This document shows positions 35,253 to 47,269 of a stretch of DNA of 64,000 nt, one piece after another. The notes below the pieces were generated by a model, which was not told the origin of the DNA, did no database searches, and worked only from the letters and a program-made list of their open reading frames with translations. Origin of the DNA: Larix kaempferi (Eukaryota; Streptophyta; Pinopsida; Pinales; Pinaceae); NCBI GenBank assembly GCA_027924585.1, contig BSBM01000423.1:3848501-3912500 (forward strand). The letters are read 5' to 3'. How positions within the stretch are numbered: the first letter of the stretch is position 1; the number at the start of each line of letters is the position of its first letter. The translations under genes were made by a program, and so were the position numbers.

Positions 35253-36607
35253 TGGAGACATTTGTTGAAGCCATTCCAAGCATGGTGGAAGGAGGATCCT
35301 TCACATGGCTATGGATGTAAGCATTGGATGATGAGCACCAGGATGATGCTCTAGTTACTGCTTTGTATATGCATCATGTTGGATGCTTGTTATGATCAGT
35401 TGGATCATTTATATGTATGTATGTATGCATCATGTTGGATGTCGGATATTATCAGTTGGATCATTTATATGTATATGCATCATGTTGGATGCTTGGACCA
35501 TGTATTTGTATATGTATCAGGTGGATACGTTGTATGATCAGGTAGATCATGTATGTTGATATATGTCAGATGGATACATTGTATGATCAAGTGGATCATG
35601 TATGATGATATGTATCAGGTAGATACTTGGTATGCATCAGGTGGATGCATTGTATGATCAGGATGATCATGGATGACGAGCTTCAGGATGTTGCTCCAGA
35701 TGACATGCATCATGATGATGCAGTGATGATGATCAGGTTGATCATGTGATGATGTACATCAAGATGATGTATGGTGAGTATCAAGTTGATACTCTGTGGT
35801 CGTGGAACAGGTTGTGCAGATAAGCATGTAATCCAACCCTGGGAGGTTTGCAGATCCTCTTGCTAGGTTTTTCCGCTGCCATATAATAGCTCCCTGGGAG
35901 ATATGGAAAATGCTCTTTCAAGCTTTTGCTTTAGGAGGACATATAATCCAGCCCTGGGAGATCCGATAGGTTGATCCATGTGCTAGTAATCAATCCTGGG
36001 ATGCTCTTTCGAGGTTTTGTCCTATGGCATATAATCTAGCCCTGGGAGATCCTATAGGTCAGAGTTGTGTACCCATAACAACCTGGGATGCTCTTTTGAG
36101 GTTTTGCCATGGCCACATATAATCTAGCCCCGGGAGATCCGACAGGTACAACTGTGTGCTTGTAACAACCTGGGATGCTCTTTCGAGGTTTTGTGGTGAC
36201 CACATATAATCCAGCCCTGGGAGATCCTATAGGTCGGAGCTGTATGCCCATAACAGCCTGGGATGCTCTTTCAAGGTTTTGTGGTAGGGTCACATATAAT
36301 ACATCCCTGGGAGATCCAATAGGTAGATCTATGTGCTCGTAACAGCCTGGGATGCTATTTCGAGGTTTTTTGATGCACATAATAAGTCCTAAGGATTCCA
36401 TAGTATGGCCAGTGATGATGAATACCTACAGGTTGTGGGCCTATATCTAGTATGAAAAAGGACTGGCTCTGTAGAACTTCCTATGATGAGTAGATTCAGA
36501 GATTGATTGAGATAGCAGCAGCAGTGATGATGTCGATGATTTGTTGATGATGATCCAGAGAAGAAGACTTGTGCTAGTAGATCTGTGTCGAGAAATACCT
36601 TCCTAGT
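35253..36607 (+). repeat. Element E 3' UTR with two repeat arrays
   Basis: 35340-35770 holds short units of the type GGTGGATACATTGTATGATC and ATCATGTTGGATG with frequent TGATCA and ATGCAT dyads. 35820-36400 holds about six units of around 85-90 bp containing CCTGGGATGCTCTTTCGAGG and CCTGGGAGATCC. Both arrays are the reverse complement of those in D and F. No coding seen. Confidence 0.8.
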
Positions 36608-36617
36608 TAAGAGGGAG
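36608..36617 (+). other. Element E polypurine tract
   Basis: TAAGAGGGAG directly before the 3' LTR; complement of the tract at 19143-19152 in D. Confidence 0.85.
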
Positions 36618-37208
36618 TGTTGATGTATATGTAACTTTGGAATGTATTTCATCTATGTATATTTTACTCCTATAGAGATGTGTTATTCCTCTATACAGAA
36701 GTGTCATCATTTGTATTGACAAGTGTCGCAAGTGACGTAACTTGCCGATGGGTTATTAGACCACCATGTGTGGGGTCGGCGCTGATTAAGTTAACCTGGG
36801 GTTATTGTGCTAATCTAGACAAGTCAACCCCATAAGATTATTGGGCAATCAGGACAAGTATAAATAGAGATCTCTCGATCTCTATTTTGATCATCTCATT
36901 ATCTCACTCTACATCACTCGGAAAGTGGCGCACATGTGAGGAGGAGGATTAGCTGCTAGGAGGAGTCTATCTCTATGTACTTGGGTTGTACTTTGGTTGT
37001 ATCATTTCTCTATCTATCTATGAGGAAGTTGTGGGGCTTTTCACCTTAGGGTTTTCCCCACGGAAACTCTGTGTGTCTATTGTCTCTTATGTTTGCATCT
37101 TGTGATGATTGATATGCTTGCTATGATTGATATGCATTGATATACTGTACATGTTATTCTCTCAGTAAAGATCCTAGAGTATTTTGAATTAATGCTAAAA
37201 AATTAACA
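36618..37208 (+). repeat. Element E 3' LTR
   Basis: Starts TGTTGATGTATATG and ends AAAAATTAACA. It is 591 bp against 573 for the 5' LTR, with a small duplication of GATTGATATGC near 37110-37135. Confidence 0.92.
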
Positions 37209-37964
37209 GTAATTTTATTATTCACAAACTAATTACGCAAGAGGTTTTTCAATCCTCCAAACTATCAAGCAGATTGAACACTCGAGAAGTTATGCAGGAC
37301 ATGCAAGTTTGCGATCAAAACCTAGCCAAACATTGTCACACATCATGAGTTTATGCCAATATTGAAAGAGCTCAGTGGATGCACAAGGAAAGAACCCATG
37401 GATTTGGGCATACCAACTGAGACCAAGAATTATTCGATTACCAAGATATTTTTATTGTCAACAGAGACAATGTTAAAGAAAGTGACCACAAGTGCTCATG
37501 CATATTTAGGTTCAGTATCACTCATTGTGAAGAAGGCGATGCCGAGTCATTTCTAGATGTATCAAAGTGTTCTTCAAATGTTAGATGGCAGAGTATCTAA
37601 AAAACATTTCCAGTAGAATCTCATCATTCGAATATTGAAAAGCATACAACTAGCATTTCATTAGCCAATTAAATGATCATCCCCACATTTTAGGCAGAGA
37701 ATCGATAGCAAATACACAGGTGATAGTTTGAATGCATGTGACAGTTAAAGATCTTGGTCAAATTTAATGTAAAGCACTTTTCATCATATGAAAATTAGAC
37801 CCATATTTTTAGAACGGCCCCAGATATCCAAAGGAGCAGGTGGTAGCTATAATGAACACTTCTCGAAGAGGCAGAGCACTAAGGTGATTTCATCAGGTTT
37901 CTAGGAATCATTTCCTAAGATCCATGTCCAAATTAACAGATTGCATCCATATGACAGAGCATAA
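37209..37964 (+). other. Element B copy 2: 3' region between E and F
   Basis: Matches 14193-14923 of copy 1. A frame at 37353-37556 is partly shared with 14194-14544 of copy 1, but a stop and a shift make a gene unlikely. Ends in CATAA (37960-37964), the F target. Confidence 0.55.
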
Positions 37965-38523
37965 TGTTAAATTTTCAGAATTTACTTCAATCTGATCTAG
38001 GATCTTAACTGAGAGAACAATATGTACAGCAAATCTACAACATATCAATCATGGACACAATAATGCAAGCACACAAGAGACACAAAGTTTACTTGGGGAA
38101 AACCATAAAGGTGAAAAACCCCAATAACTTCCTCAGAGATAGATAGAGCAATGATACAACCATAATACAAGAGATAGTCTTCTCCTAGTAGCAGAGCCTC
38201 CTCCTCATAAGTGTGCCACTTTCTGAATGAGAGAAGAGTGTGGATAAATGATCAAATAGAGATTTCTCGATCTCTATTTATACTTGTTCTGTCCTGCCCA
38301 ATAAACTAATGGGGCCTACATGTCTAGATTAACCCATGGTTAACTTAATCCAGGCCGACCCCACACTTTGTGGTCTAATAACCCATCAAGTTTAAGTTAT
38401 GACACTTACAATATAAATGACAACACTTCCGTATAGAGGAATAATAACATCTCTATAGGAGTAAAAAATACATATATGAAATACATGGGTGAAATACGTT
38501 TCGAAGTTACATATATATCAACA
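37965..38523 (-). repeat. Element F 3' LTR
   Basis: On + it starts TGTTAAATTTTCAG and ends TATATCAACA, followed by CTCCCTCTTA, the polypurine-tract complement. It is about 95 bp shorter than the other LTR. Confidence 0.9.
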
Positions 38524-38759
38524 CTCCCTCTTAACTAGGATGGTATTTCTCGACACAGGTCTGCTAGCACAAGTCTTCTTCTCTAGATCATCATTAGTGA
38601 ATCATCATCCTCAAATCATCATCATCGCCACTACTGTTGCTATCTCAATCAATCTCTGAATCTACTCGTCATAGGAAGTTCTATAGAGCCAGTCCTTTTT
38701 CATACTGGATGTAGGCCCACCACCTGCAGGTCTTCATCATCACTGGCCATACTGTGGAA

Positions 38760-40030
38760 TTCTCAGGACTTATTACGTGCATCACAAAACCTTTAAAGAG
38801 TATCTTGCATAGCAACAACCCTAAAGAGCATCTGAGGCCTTTTTCATCCTATCCAGATCTCCAAGACTTATTACATGTGACCCCACCACAAAACATAGCA
38901 AGAGCATCTCAGGATGTTACGGGTACACAACTCCAACCTGAAATCTCCCCAAGGCACAAATTACATGTGGTCACCACAAAACCTCGCAAGAGCATCTTAG
39001 GATGTTATAGGTACACAACTTCGACCTGAAATCTCCCTAGGGCACAAACTACATGTGGTCATGGAAAAACCTCGAAAGAGCATCTCAGGATGTTACGGGT
39101 ACACAAATCCGACCTGAAATCTCCTAGGGCACAAATTACATGCCATAGGACAAAACCTCGCAAGAGCATCTCAGGATGTTACGGGTACTCAACTCCGACC
39201 TGAAATCTCCCAAGGCACAAATACATGTCCTCCCAGAGCATTGTCTCGAAAGAGCATCCCAGGCTGTTACGGGTACACAACTCTGACCTATAGGATCTCC
39301 CAAACCTGCTCATCTGCACAACATGATCCACGACCACAAAGTATCATCCTGATACTCACTATACATCATCCTGATGTACACATGATCATCCTGATCATCA
39401 TCACTGCAACATCCTGTTGCATGTCATCTGGAGAAGCTTGTCATCGACGATCATCCTGATCATACAATGCATCCACCTGATGCATACCAAGTATCTACCT
39501 GATACATATCATCATACATGATCTACCTAATCATACAATGTATCCACATGATACATACACAGATACATGATCCACATAATGTATCCACCTGATACATATC
39601 AACATACATGATCTCAGTATCCACCTGATACATATACAGATACATGGTCCAAGCATCCAACATCATGATATACAAAATACATACAAATGATCCAACTGAT
39701 CATATCCAACATCCAACATGATGCATATAATAACTGATTCAACTGATCATATCCAACATCCAACCTGATGCATACAATAAATGATTCAACTGATCATATC
39801 CAACATCCAACATGATGCATATATACATAAATGATCCAACTGATCATGACAAGCATCCAACATGATGCAATGATCCAACTGATCATAACAAGCATCCACC
39901 ATGATGCAATGACCCAACTGATCATAACAAGCATCCAACATGATGCATATACATATACAGAGTAGTAACTGGAGCATCATCCTGATGCTCATCATCCATG
40001 ATCCTCTTGATCATCATAGCATCATCCTCT
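38760..40030 (-). repeat. Element F 3' UTR repeat arrays
   Basis: 38760-39310: about six units with AAAACCTCGCAAGAGCATCT and GTTACGGGTACACAACTCCG, around 90 bp each. 39330-40030: dyad-rich short units such as TGATCCAACTGATCAT and CATCCAACATGATGCAT. These correspond to the arrays of D and E. Confidence 0.78.
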
Positions 40031-40265
40031 TCAGATCATCTCATCGTCCACGAAGCACAGCCCAGATGCACATCATCCAACACTTACACCACCGACATGG
40101 GAGAACACATCTACCACCATTCGGGGAAGGCTTCAACCCTTACTTTTTCACCATGGGAGAACACATCTACCACCATGTGAAAAATGGCTCAACAATTACA
40201 TCATGACCAAGGGAGAACACATTAACCATGTCAGAAAAGCTCATGTGCATCTGCATCTTCCAGAC

Positions 40266-41400
40266 TCATCACTTCCCTTTGGAAGGAACCTCAATTTGAA
40301 GTGCACCAAGCCTCTCTCTGAAGTACTCAAACTGCACTTTGGCCAACGGATTGGTCAATACATCTACAACCTGCTCATACGTCGCAACATACTTTGCTTC
40401 GGCTGTACTCAGTTCTACGCAGGACTGCTTCCTTCTAAACCGAGAGATCACACCTGATCCCTATCTGCAGCACTGCCTGCCCAATCTGAATCAACATAAC
40501 CTTGTAGGTTAAACTTTCGATTCGCATCATACTTGAGCCCATAATCAACTGTGCCCTTCAGGTACCTCAAAATATGCTTTACAACAACCAGGTGAACACT
40601 CCTTGGATCCGTCAGGAACTGGCTCAATGTGTTCACCGCAAAGCAAATATCTGGTCTCATGTTCGTCAGGTACATCAAGGATGCAATTATCTGATGATAC
40701 ATAGTGATATCAACCAGCTCAGATGAAGCATCACACAGAAGCTTCAGGTTCAATGCCATAGGTGTGGCCATAGCCTTGCAGTCCATCATCCAGAACCTCT
40801 TCAGGATCTCTACTGCATACTTCCCTTGTCCAAGGAAGATTCCATCTTCAGTCTGCCACACCTCCATGCCAAAAACAAATAGTGCATCATCCCCAAGTTC
40901 TTCAACTCGAACTCGACAGCAATCTTCCGCTACATGTCGGCAATCAATCTATCCTCACCTATTACAAACAAGTCATCCACATAGTAGTATCACTGGATTG
41001 CCTTCCTCAACCTTGTAGTAAAGGTTGGAATCCGCTTTATTCTTGGTAAAGCCCAAACTGGATAGAAAGCTGTCTATCCTACCATACCAAGTTCTGCACA
41101 TATTTGACTCCCTGTCATGTGTCTCAAAACCAAGTGGCTGCACCACATACACTTCTTATTCAACTACACCATTCAAGAAAGTGTATCTTCCTCTTCATCA
41201 CTGCGGCCAGAGCAAGTATTGATTTAATGGTAGTGTATCTGGCTACAGGAGCAAAATTTTGTATGCTACCACCTGCGGCTACAGGAGCAAAAGTTTGTAT
41301 GCTACCACCTGCAGCATGCTTGATCTTGTAGATCCTCTTGGAAGTCACTACAGACTACCCTTCAGGTCTTGGGACTGCATCCCAAACATCTTCATGATTG
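40266..41400 (-). pseudogene. Element F RNase H and partial reverse transcriptase
   Basis: Minus-strand pieces read RRKQSCVELSTAEAKYVATY joined directly to EQVVDVLTNPLAKVQFEYF, so part of RNase H is deleted. MEVWQTEDGIFLGQGKYAVE then runs on to FNLQGYVDSDWAGSAADR, and farther upstream TSKRIYKIKHAAGG with a short tandem duplication (GGSIQ-FAPVA twice, near 41240-41310). The catalytic VDD stretch near 40970 is damaged. Confidence 0.8.
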
Positions 41401-42880
41401 AATGATACTCCTTGATCATGCCATTATTCCCAGATCCTGGGAACTTCAATATCTTCAATATTTTCAATAGATAACTTTGTTGCTAAACAAATGTTGTAGT
41501 CCTTCTTTTGTAGGTGATGGTATACGATATTTCCTACACAACAAGTTAAATTGCATGATTAGAAAACATCTCATAGTTTTCAGAACAAATTCTTACACAT
41601 AAAGAAATATGTCATACAGTCATGCAATTATCTTAGCCAATGCTTCAATACAACATTTATCCATATTCCGTAACTTTCTAGATGCCTTCCAATCTCTACC
41701 AGAACATTGTTAAGAGTGTGCACAACTCCTAACATGTCAACAAAGAGGTTTCATTCTAGATAAGTAGCAATGGAATGTTGTACAGTGCCATAGGCCACTT
41801 ACCCATGTATATTAGTAGTATACTGTTCATCAATGCAACTATTCTAATATGCATAATACAAAACCTAATTCTAGGAACATAAGCATATACATCAGTGAAT
41901 AACATTATGCAAGAAATGACAATTCAAATACTTATCTTTGTTTGGTTGCTGGCTGGACTCCCTCTGAATCTTTGCAACTCCTGGATTACCTGTCCTTGAA
42001 CTTATATCCATCCTTAATCACTATGCATGCTTATTAGTATCATCATTGTGTTATCCTTGAGGTCTCATAAATAATCACACATTTATTAGTATAATCTTAA
42101 TAATATCAAAACACAATAATCTTAAACATGTATAGTCATGATCATTCACAAATAATAAACATTAGTATTCAAGGTTTCAGGGAAGTCTTCTTTTACTCTT
42201 GCATATTCTTATTTGATCATAGGTCTCTTCTGATTAGTTAAATCATCAATGCATAAACCCCTGATTACTCAAACCTATACCTTCATGATTCTTCTGGTTA
42301 GTCATATCATCAATTATGGTAAGAAACATAATATGCATACAACCATGACTATTCAAACCTATGACTTCATGAATAATCATTATAAACAACACAACAGTAT
42401 AAGATCCTGACACAAGGTAGGATTCTAGCTTGATATAGGAAAAACATACCTGGATTAGCATGCTAGCTAGTTATGTCTAACATACTCGCATAATGTCTTC
42501 TGGTTCTCTTTAGTGACTTGTGCTAGTAACCAACATGTCTCATAAGTTAACCATTGTAGAACCAAGTTATACATACCTCGTAAGTAGATCTTCTATGTGA
42601 TCCATGAAAATGGATGAATCTTTGTCTTCATGTCACCATGATCATATGTTCTTGAAGTAGAACATGATTTGTCTTTCTTGGTGTACCTTTTATGTTAGCG
42701 AACAACATAAACCTCATACAACATCAGAATTCATTAGTACAATCATAAGTGTCAAAACCTTAATCAATGAATATATTCTATTAAGGTAATACGACAAGTC
42801 TAGTAATTAATCAAGATTGTACTGTAATGATATGAATACAAACATATCATAAACTTAACCATGAATAGAATTCGAAACAT
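41401..42880 (-). other. Element F: foreign AT-rich segment with splice-like signals
   Basis: This stretch has no counterpart in D or E. On the minus strand it contains donor-like GTATGT at 42877-42882, 42571-42576, 42480-42485 and 42444-42449, a GTAAGT at 41797-41802, and an acceptor-like TTGTTGTGTAG ending at 41534. Short open segments between them read for example HEDKDSSIFMDHIEDLLTR. This suggests a captured piece of an intron-bearing gene lying in the same sense as the element. No protein family is recognised and the exon structure is inferred. Confidence 0.35.
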
Positions 42881-43030
42881 ACCTGTAAGCCATACCTGTC
42901 AGGATTGCTTGTAATCTTCTTATGGAAGCCTTAGCCTCATCTCCCTCTGAGACAGGAACTTCTTCACTTATGCAGGTGACCAATCCATCTTCTTCTAGGA
43001 TTAACCCAAATCCACTTGATTTGCAAAAAC
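42881..43030 (-). pseudogene. Element F gag remnant
   Basis: A short stretch around 42930-43010 aligns with the D sequence encoding the ILEENELDSYI...PILEDEEAK part of Gag (LGLILEEDGL, then VPVSEGDEAKAS). The start and the rest of gag are missing. Confidence 0.55.
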
Positions 43031-44095
43031 TAGACTTGGAGTTGGATTAGGGTTTGTCAGAGAAACCCCCAAAATTCAAACTTTGAATTTCAAACTTCCG
43101 AAAGGATAGAAATATGCGCTTTGATGATCTGATCAAGCTGGTATATTTAGAATTTGAAAACTGCAAAGTTTCACTCCTCAATTTTTCCTTTGAAACTTTC
43201 GGATTCACTAGACATGACCCCTAACTAGGGTTTGATGAGGCCCACTCTTCTGCCCAATCAAAAGGTTTGATCCAAATCTCTAAGCTTCTATTTTTCTGAG
43301 GAGCTTCCAGCCGTGATCACAGATTTCAAAAATTCCCATTTTTGGAGAAGCCCTAATTTTCCACTTTTCCAATCAAAGTACCGAACTAGGGTCTGATCAA
43401 GCCCAGTCTTCTGCCCAACCAAAAATTCTGAACTTGGTCTCTAAATTTCTATTTTGATGAGTGGCATTTAGCCGTAGTCTCTGATTACAAAAATTCCAAA
43501 TTTCTCCGAAACCTTAAATTCCGGAAGCCATGAATGAAGGTGCTCAAAAATAATTATGTTATGACAGATAGCCTGACCTGTCATCTTTCCATCCCGAAAG
43601 GTCTGACCTCAATTGGATTCTCTGAGAGAGTTATGCCACGTGTCGCAATGTGACCTGTTTATGGGATAAAACAGTAGAGCGAACTTGTACGGTGTGCCAC
43701 ATGTCATTGGTTCAAACTCGGCCTCTGAAAACATTTCCTAAGATAATATAGTTTATGTACTACCTGTCACTTTTTACGAAATTTCATTTGGAGCTTCCTA
43801 GCCCAAGTTATGACCTTTTTTCCAAGATCACCTATTTATGACTAAGATCTAGAAGAGGCAGAAACCCTATATTGTACAAATCATAAATCACAAAGTACAA
43901 CGAATTAGAAGTTTTCCTTTGGATACAAGGTACATGGGGATCTGAATTCTACCTGTAAAGGTTTCAGATCCGAAACCTTCGCCAAAATGGATTTATAGCG
44001 AAAGTGCTACGATGACTAGTTTTTACTATATCAAGCCCTAGCATCATATGTGCAACAAGTGTCATACATGCCATATCACGCCTTCTTTCAGGATA
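43031..44095 (-). other. Element F leader
   Basis: Untranslated leader related to that of D and E up to about 43520. It carries a duplicated unit of about 170 bp with TCTTCTGCCCAA(T/C)CAAAA (near 43248 and 43410). The next 550 bp have no match in D or E within the window. No gene seen. Confidence 0.5.
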
Positions 44096-44107
44096 GCTCT
44101 GATACCA
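44096..44107 (-). other. Element F primer binding site
   Basis: GCTCTGATACCA, complement of the initiator Met-tRNA site, next to the 5' LTR. Confidence 0.92.
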
Positions 44108-44761
44108 TGTTAAATTTTCAGAATTTACTTCAATCTGATCTAGGATCTTAACTGAGAGAACAACATGTACAGCAAATCTACAACATATCAATCATGGACA
44201 CAATAATGCAAGCACACAAGAGACACAGAGTTTACTTGGGTAAAACCATAAAGGTGAAAAACCCCAATAACTTCCTCGGAGATAGATAGAGTAATGATAC
44301 AACCAGAATACAAGAGATAGTCTTCTCCTAGCAGCAGAGCCTCCTCCTCGTAAGTGCGCCACTTTCTGAATGAGAGAAGTGTGTGGATGAATGATCAAAT
44401 AGAGATCTCTCGATCTCTATTTATACTTGTTATGTCCTGCCCAATAAATTAATGGGGCCTACATGTCTAGCTTAACCCATGGTTAACTTAATCCAGGACG
44501 ACCCCACACTTGGTTTTCTAATAACCCTTTGACCCACATGGCCGACCCCCAGGGTGGTCTAATAACGCTCCGACCCACATGACTTATACAAGGCCGACCC
44601 CAACAAGGTGGTCTAATAACCCATCAAGTATAAGTTACGACACTTACAATATAAATGACGACACTTCCGTATAGAGGAATAATAAGATCTCTATAGGAGT
44701 AAAAAATACATATATGAAATACATGGGTGAAATACATTTTGAAGTTACATATACATCAACA
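44108..44761 (-). repeat. Element F 5' LTR
   Basis: Starts TGTTAAATTTTCAG and ends ACATCAACA. It holds about 95 bp (around 44520-44615) absent from the 3' LTR, built from repeats of GGTGGTCTAATAAC and GACCCACATG. Confidence 0.9.
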
Positions 44762-44766
44762 CATAA

Positions 44767-45492
44767 AATCCATAGGTGTCAAAATATCCAGGGACTAACG
44801 GAAATCAATGGTGTTTAACAAAGATGGATGATTGACATCTTATTTCACAGGCTTTACTAGCTTGAAGGTTAAAACTCTAAAGTGGTGTGAAATGAAAGCA
44901 AGCATTGCACGCGTCACTTCCTCTGCATTTCACAATCAAAAGTGGTATGGGTAAAACCACTTTCCACAAAATGCAAAAAGTGCATTTGCAAAGAGTCCGA
45001 GTTCATAAGAAATTAAACATGCACAGGTGTCTTCATAATATGACGCGAAACACACCAGCAAAATATAAATACTCAAGTTCAAAGGATCATCAAATATTTA
45101 TCAATTAACAAAAGAACACCAAAGAAAGACCTCCACCATCGACGATCTACAATGCTTGCAAGTGTCAGGGTTTCTATGTAAACTATCAAAGTCATTTCCA
45201 ATTTTCAAATGTCAAAATAAACACACAGCATGGAGCTCACGATTGTCGAAGGAACGATCACATTGATTTTGAGGAATAAATGGGTATCGAGCTAAATAAT
45301 AACCGAATCTTTCAAATTTCGAGACACGTACCAGAAAATTGACAGTTGTGTAACTAATTCTATCCATAATGCTACCTTCTTCAAGGAAATTATTCTTTCC
45401 AGGATCTAGTTTGCAATGAAGGGAAATTCGATTCCAAATTTCTAAGCAGACAGTTTTTTGTTATGCTATTTTTAGTAATTTGTTATGTCATT
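44767..45492 (+). other. Element B copy 2: 3' region after F
   Basis: Non-coding, matches 14924-15640 of copy 1. No gene seen. Confidence 0.6.
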
Positions 45493-46243
45493 TGTTAGGG
45501 AATGATTGAGGCCATATTTTAGTATATATATCAAACATCTTCTATGTAATAGAGGCTCAAATTCCAATTTAGAGGAGACCCATTTCTGGCACTGAGTTAT
45601 TTCAATTATAAATAAAATATTGCAGAGCCATGAAAGGACCCTTTAAAGTAGAGATTCTTGTGTTGTATTTTTACAGTCCGTATTTCCCTTTCTTTTGTGC
45701 ATAGTTATCTTTTTATATTTTCCATTGTGTTGTATTTTCATACTTGAAAAAATTTATAATGAATTATAATTCATACTCATATGCTTTGGTTCATCTTTTT
45801 CAAGTATTCACCAAAATTTTCCTCTCAAGTTAATATTGGATTCATCTTAATTTGATGCCCATATTAATAGACTGTTCATCTTTTCTTCTATTATCACCAG
45901 AAATCAAGAACTTGACTATAAAAATGCAACTATATCGCCTCTATGAAAAACTATATTTCCAAAGCTCTGTATATCTTTAATAATTCATGATCTTGACTCC
46001 ATTGCCCAATGATATCTTTCTCTTGTTTGTCCAACCAGATCATTTAAATTTTACAAACCTTTACCATTATTTTACAAATATGGCCACTAGGTTTATTGTC
46101 AAACTGCTATTGTAGTGACATTGGGTAGTATACTTGTAGAGAGAGCGCTCTCTGACCGAAAGAGGATAGCTTTCAGTCTAAAGATTGGTTCGAGGTTACC
46201 TTGGGATTCCTCTTTATAAAAGGGGATATTTTGAGTGCTAACA
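45493..46243 (+). repeat. Element B last LTR, uninterrupted by C
   Basis: Matches the middle LTR (15641-16331 plus 26709-26785) but shows CTTTCAGTCTAAAG unbroken near 46167, the empty site for C. TTTATAAAAGG near 46213-46223 is a TATA-like box. It ends GTGCTAACA. The start position is a guess based on TGTTAGGG. Confidence 0.65.
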
Positions 46244-46347
46244 CAAGTGAATGACCAATTTCCCAATGAACATCTTTTTCTCATAGCAAGCAATGATCCA
46301 TTGTACGATGACATCTTGACATATCTTCAAACTCTGAAATTCACCCC
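46244..46347 (+). pseudogene. Element H pol fragment between B array and G
   Basis: One frame reads FPNEHLFLIASNDPLYDDIL followed by TYLQTLKF, matching the segment between RNase H and integrase in plant gypsy pol. It is cut by B on the left and by G on the right. Confidence 0.65.
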
Positions 46348-46565
46348 TTTTGATGTTTATGTAGCTTCGAGAGGTATTCTTGTAACCTCGTAATATTATT
46401 AATAATTTATTTATTTAGTGAAAAGGTAAAATCATGTAAAGACGTGACTTTACGTAAAAGTTACCTTGAAGACCTACATATTGTTAAATGTCAATTCATT
46501 CTTGTATGAACATATAACAACAAAGCGATATTCATATTTTCTCTCTCTATAATGAAAAACCAACA
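46348..46565 (+). repeat. Element G 5' LTR
   Basis: Starts TTTTGATGTTTATG (TG changed to TT) and ends AAAACCAACA. Contains AATATTATTAATAATTTATTTA, an AT-rich dyad, shared with the other LTR. Confidence 0.88.
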
Positions 46566-46579
46566 TGGTATCAGAGTTG
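46566..46579 (+). other. Element G primer binding site
   Basis: TGGTATCAGAGTTG directly after the LTR matches the initiator Met-tRNA site over its first eleven bases. Confidence 0.88.
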
Positions 46580-47269
46580 TGGTTTCAAGAGGAGTAAAAC
46601 TATGTCTTGTGCAACATGACAATGGTTCAGTTCATGGTTTGGAGTTGGGAGGGTATTGGCCAATGGTATTCTATTCCAACATATGGTTTTGTATGTGGAA
46701 TTTCACAAATAAACATGGTATTCCATTCCAACACATGTTATTTCATTAGTAAATGGTATTTACTAATTTCTATTTACTATGCATAAGTTTTGTATGTGGG
46801 CTTTCACATATGAACAAGGTTTTCTTTCCAACACATGGTTTTACCAATTGGTTGGGTGATTTATATGCACACGTTAAAAATGATTTTAACACAATTAAAA
46901 CAATGATTACAAATAAAGGAAGTCAACAATAAAGATAAGTATTTAATGTCTTAAGTAATAAGCCTTATTACTTAAAGATGATGTTTTGTTGATGATTAGC
47001 ATAAATGGTTAATTAATTTTGGTTTACTCCTATCATGGAGATCCAACGTGGAATGAAGGGTGAACTGGATTCCAACTCAAAGTGATGACACAAATAACTT
47101 ACACAAGAAGAGTTGCTCGATGAGGAATATAGCATGGACATAGACTTCTTTATTCAAAGGGAGCAACTACCCAAGATGTAGCAGTGCGGCTCAACATCAA
47201 GAGGAAGCTTGGTACTCCAAGATTGATAATGAATTTAGGCTTAATAAGGATCAAAAGAAACTCATTTCT

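Larger units (their letters stand above)
30073..37208 (+). mobile_element. Element E: decayed full-length copia element
   Basis: Flanked by LTRs 30073-30645 and 36618-37208 and by target copies GTCAT (30068) and GTAAT (37209, one change). B copy 1 shows the uninterrupted site near 14192. The order is gag, zinc knuckle, protease, integrase, reverse transcriptase, RNase H on +. It is the same family as D and F but in opposite orientation. At least five nonsense codons and two frameshifts are visible. Confidence 0.95.
37965..44761 (-). mobile_element. Element F: copia element with most of pol replaced
   Basis: LTRs at 37965-38523 and 44108-44761 and perfect target copies CATAA (37960-37964, 44762-44766) define it. 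The empty site is in B copy 1 near 14920. It is the D/E family, minus strand, but keeps only a small gag piece, a partial reverse transcriptase and RNase H. A non-homologous segment of roughly 1.5 kb (41420-42880) occupies the place of most of gag, protease and integrase. Confidence 0.93.
26786..46243 (+). mobile_element. Element B copy 2 internal region and last LTR (hosts E and F)
   Basis: After removing E and F this region parallels B copy 1 from primer site through gag, acidic ORF and 3' region to an LTR ending at 46243. Downstream of 46243 the sequence is integrase coding of H, so B ends here. B has no pol. The matching target duplication of the array would lie to the left of the window; the right copy would be CAAGT (46244-46248). 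Confidence 0.8.
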
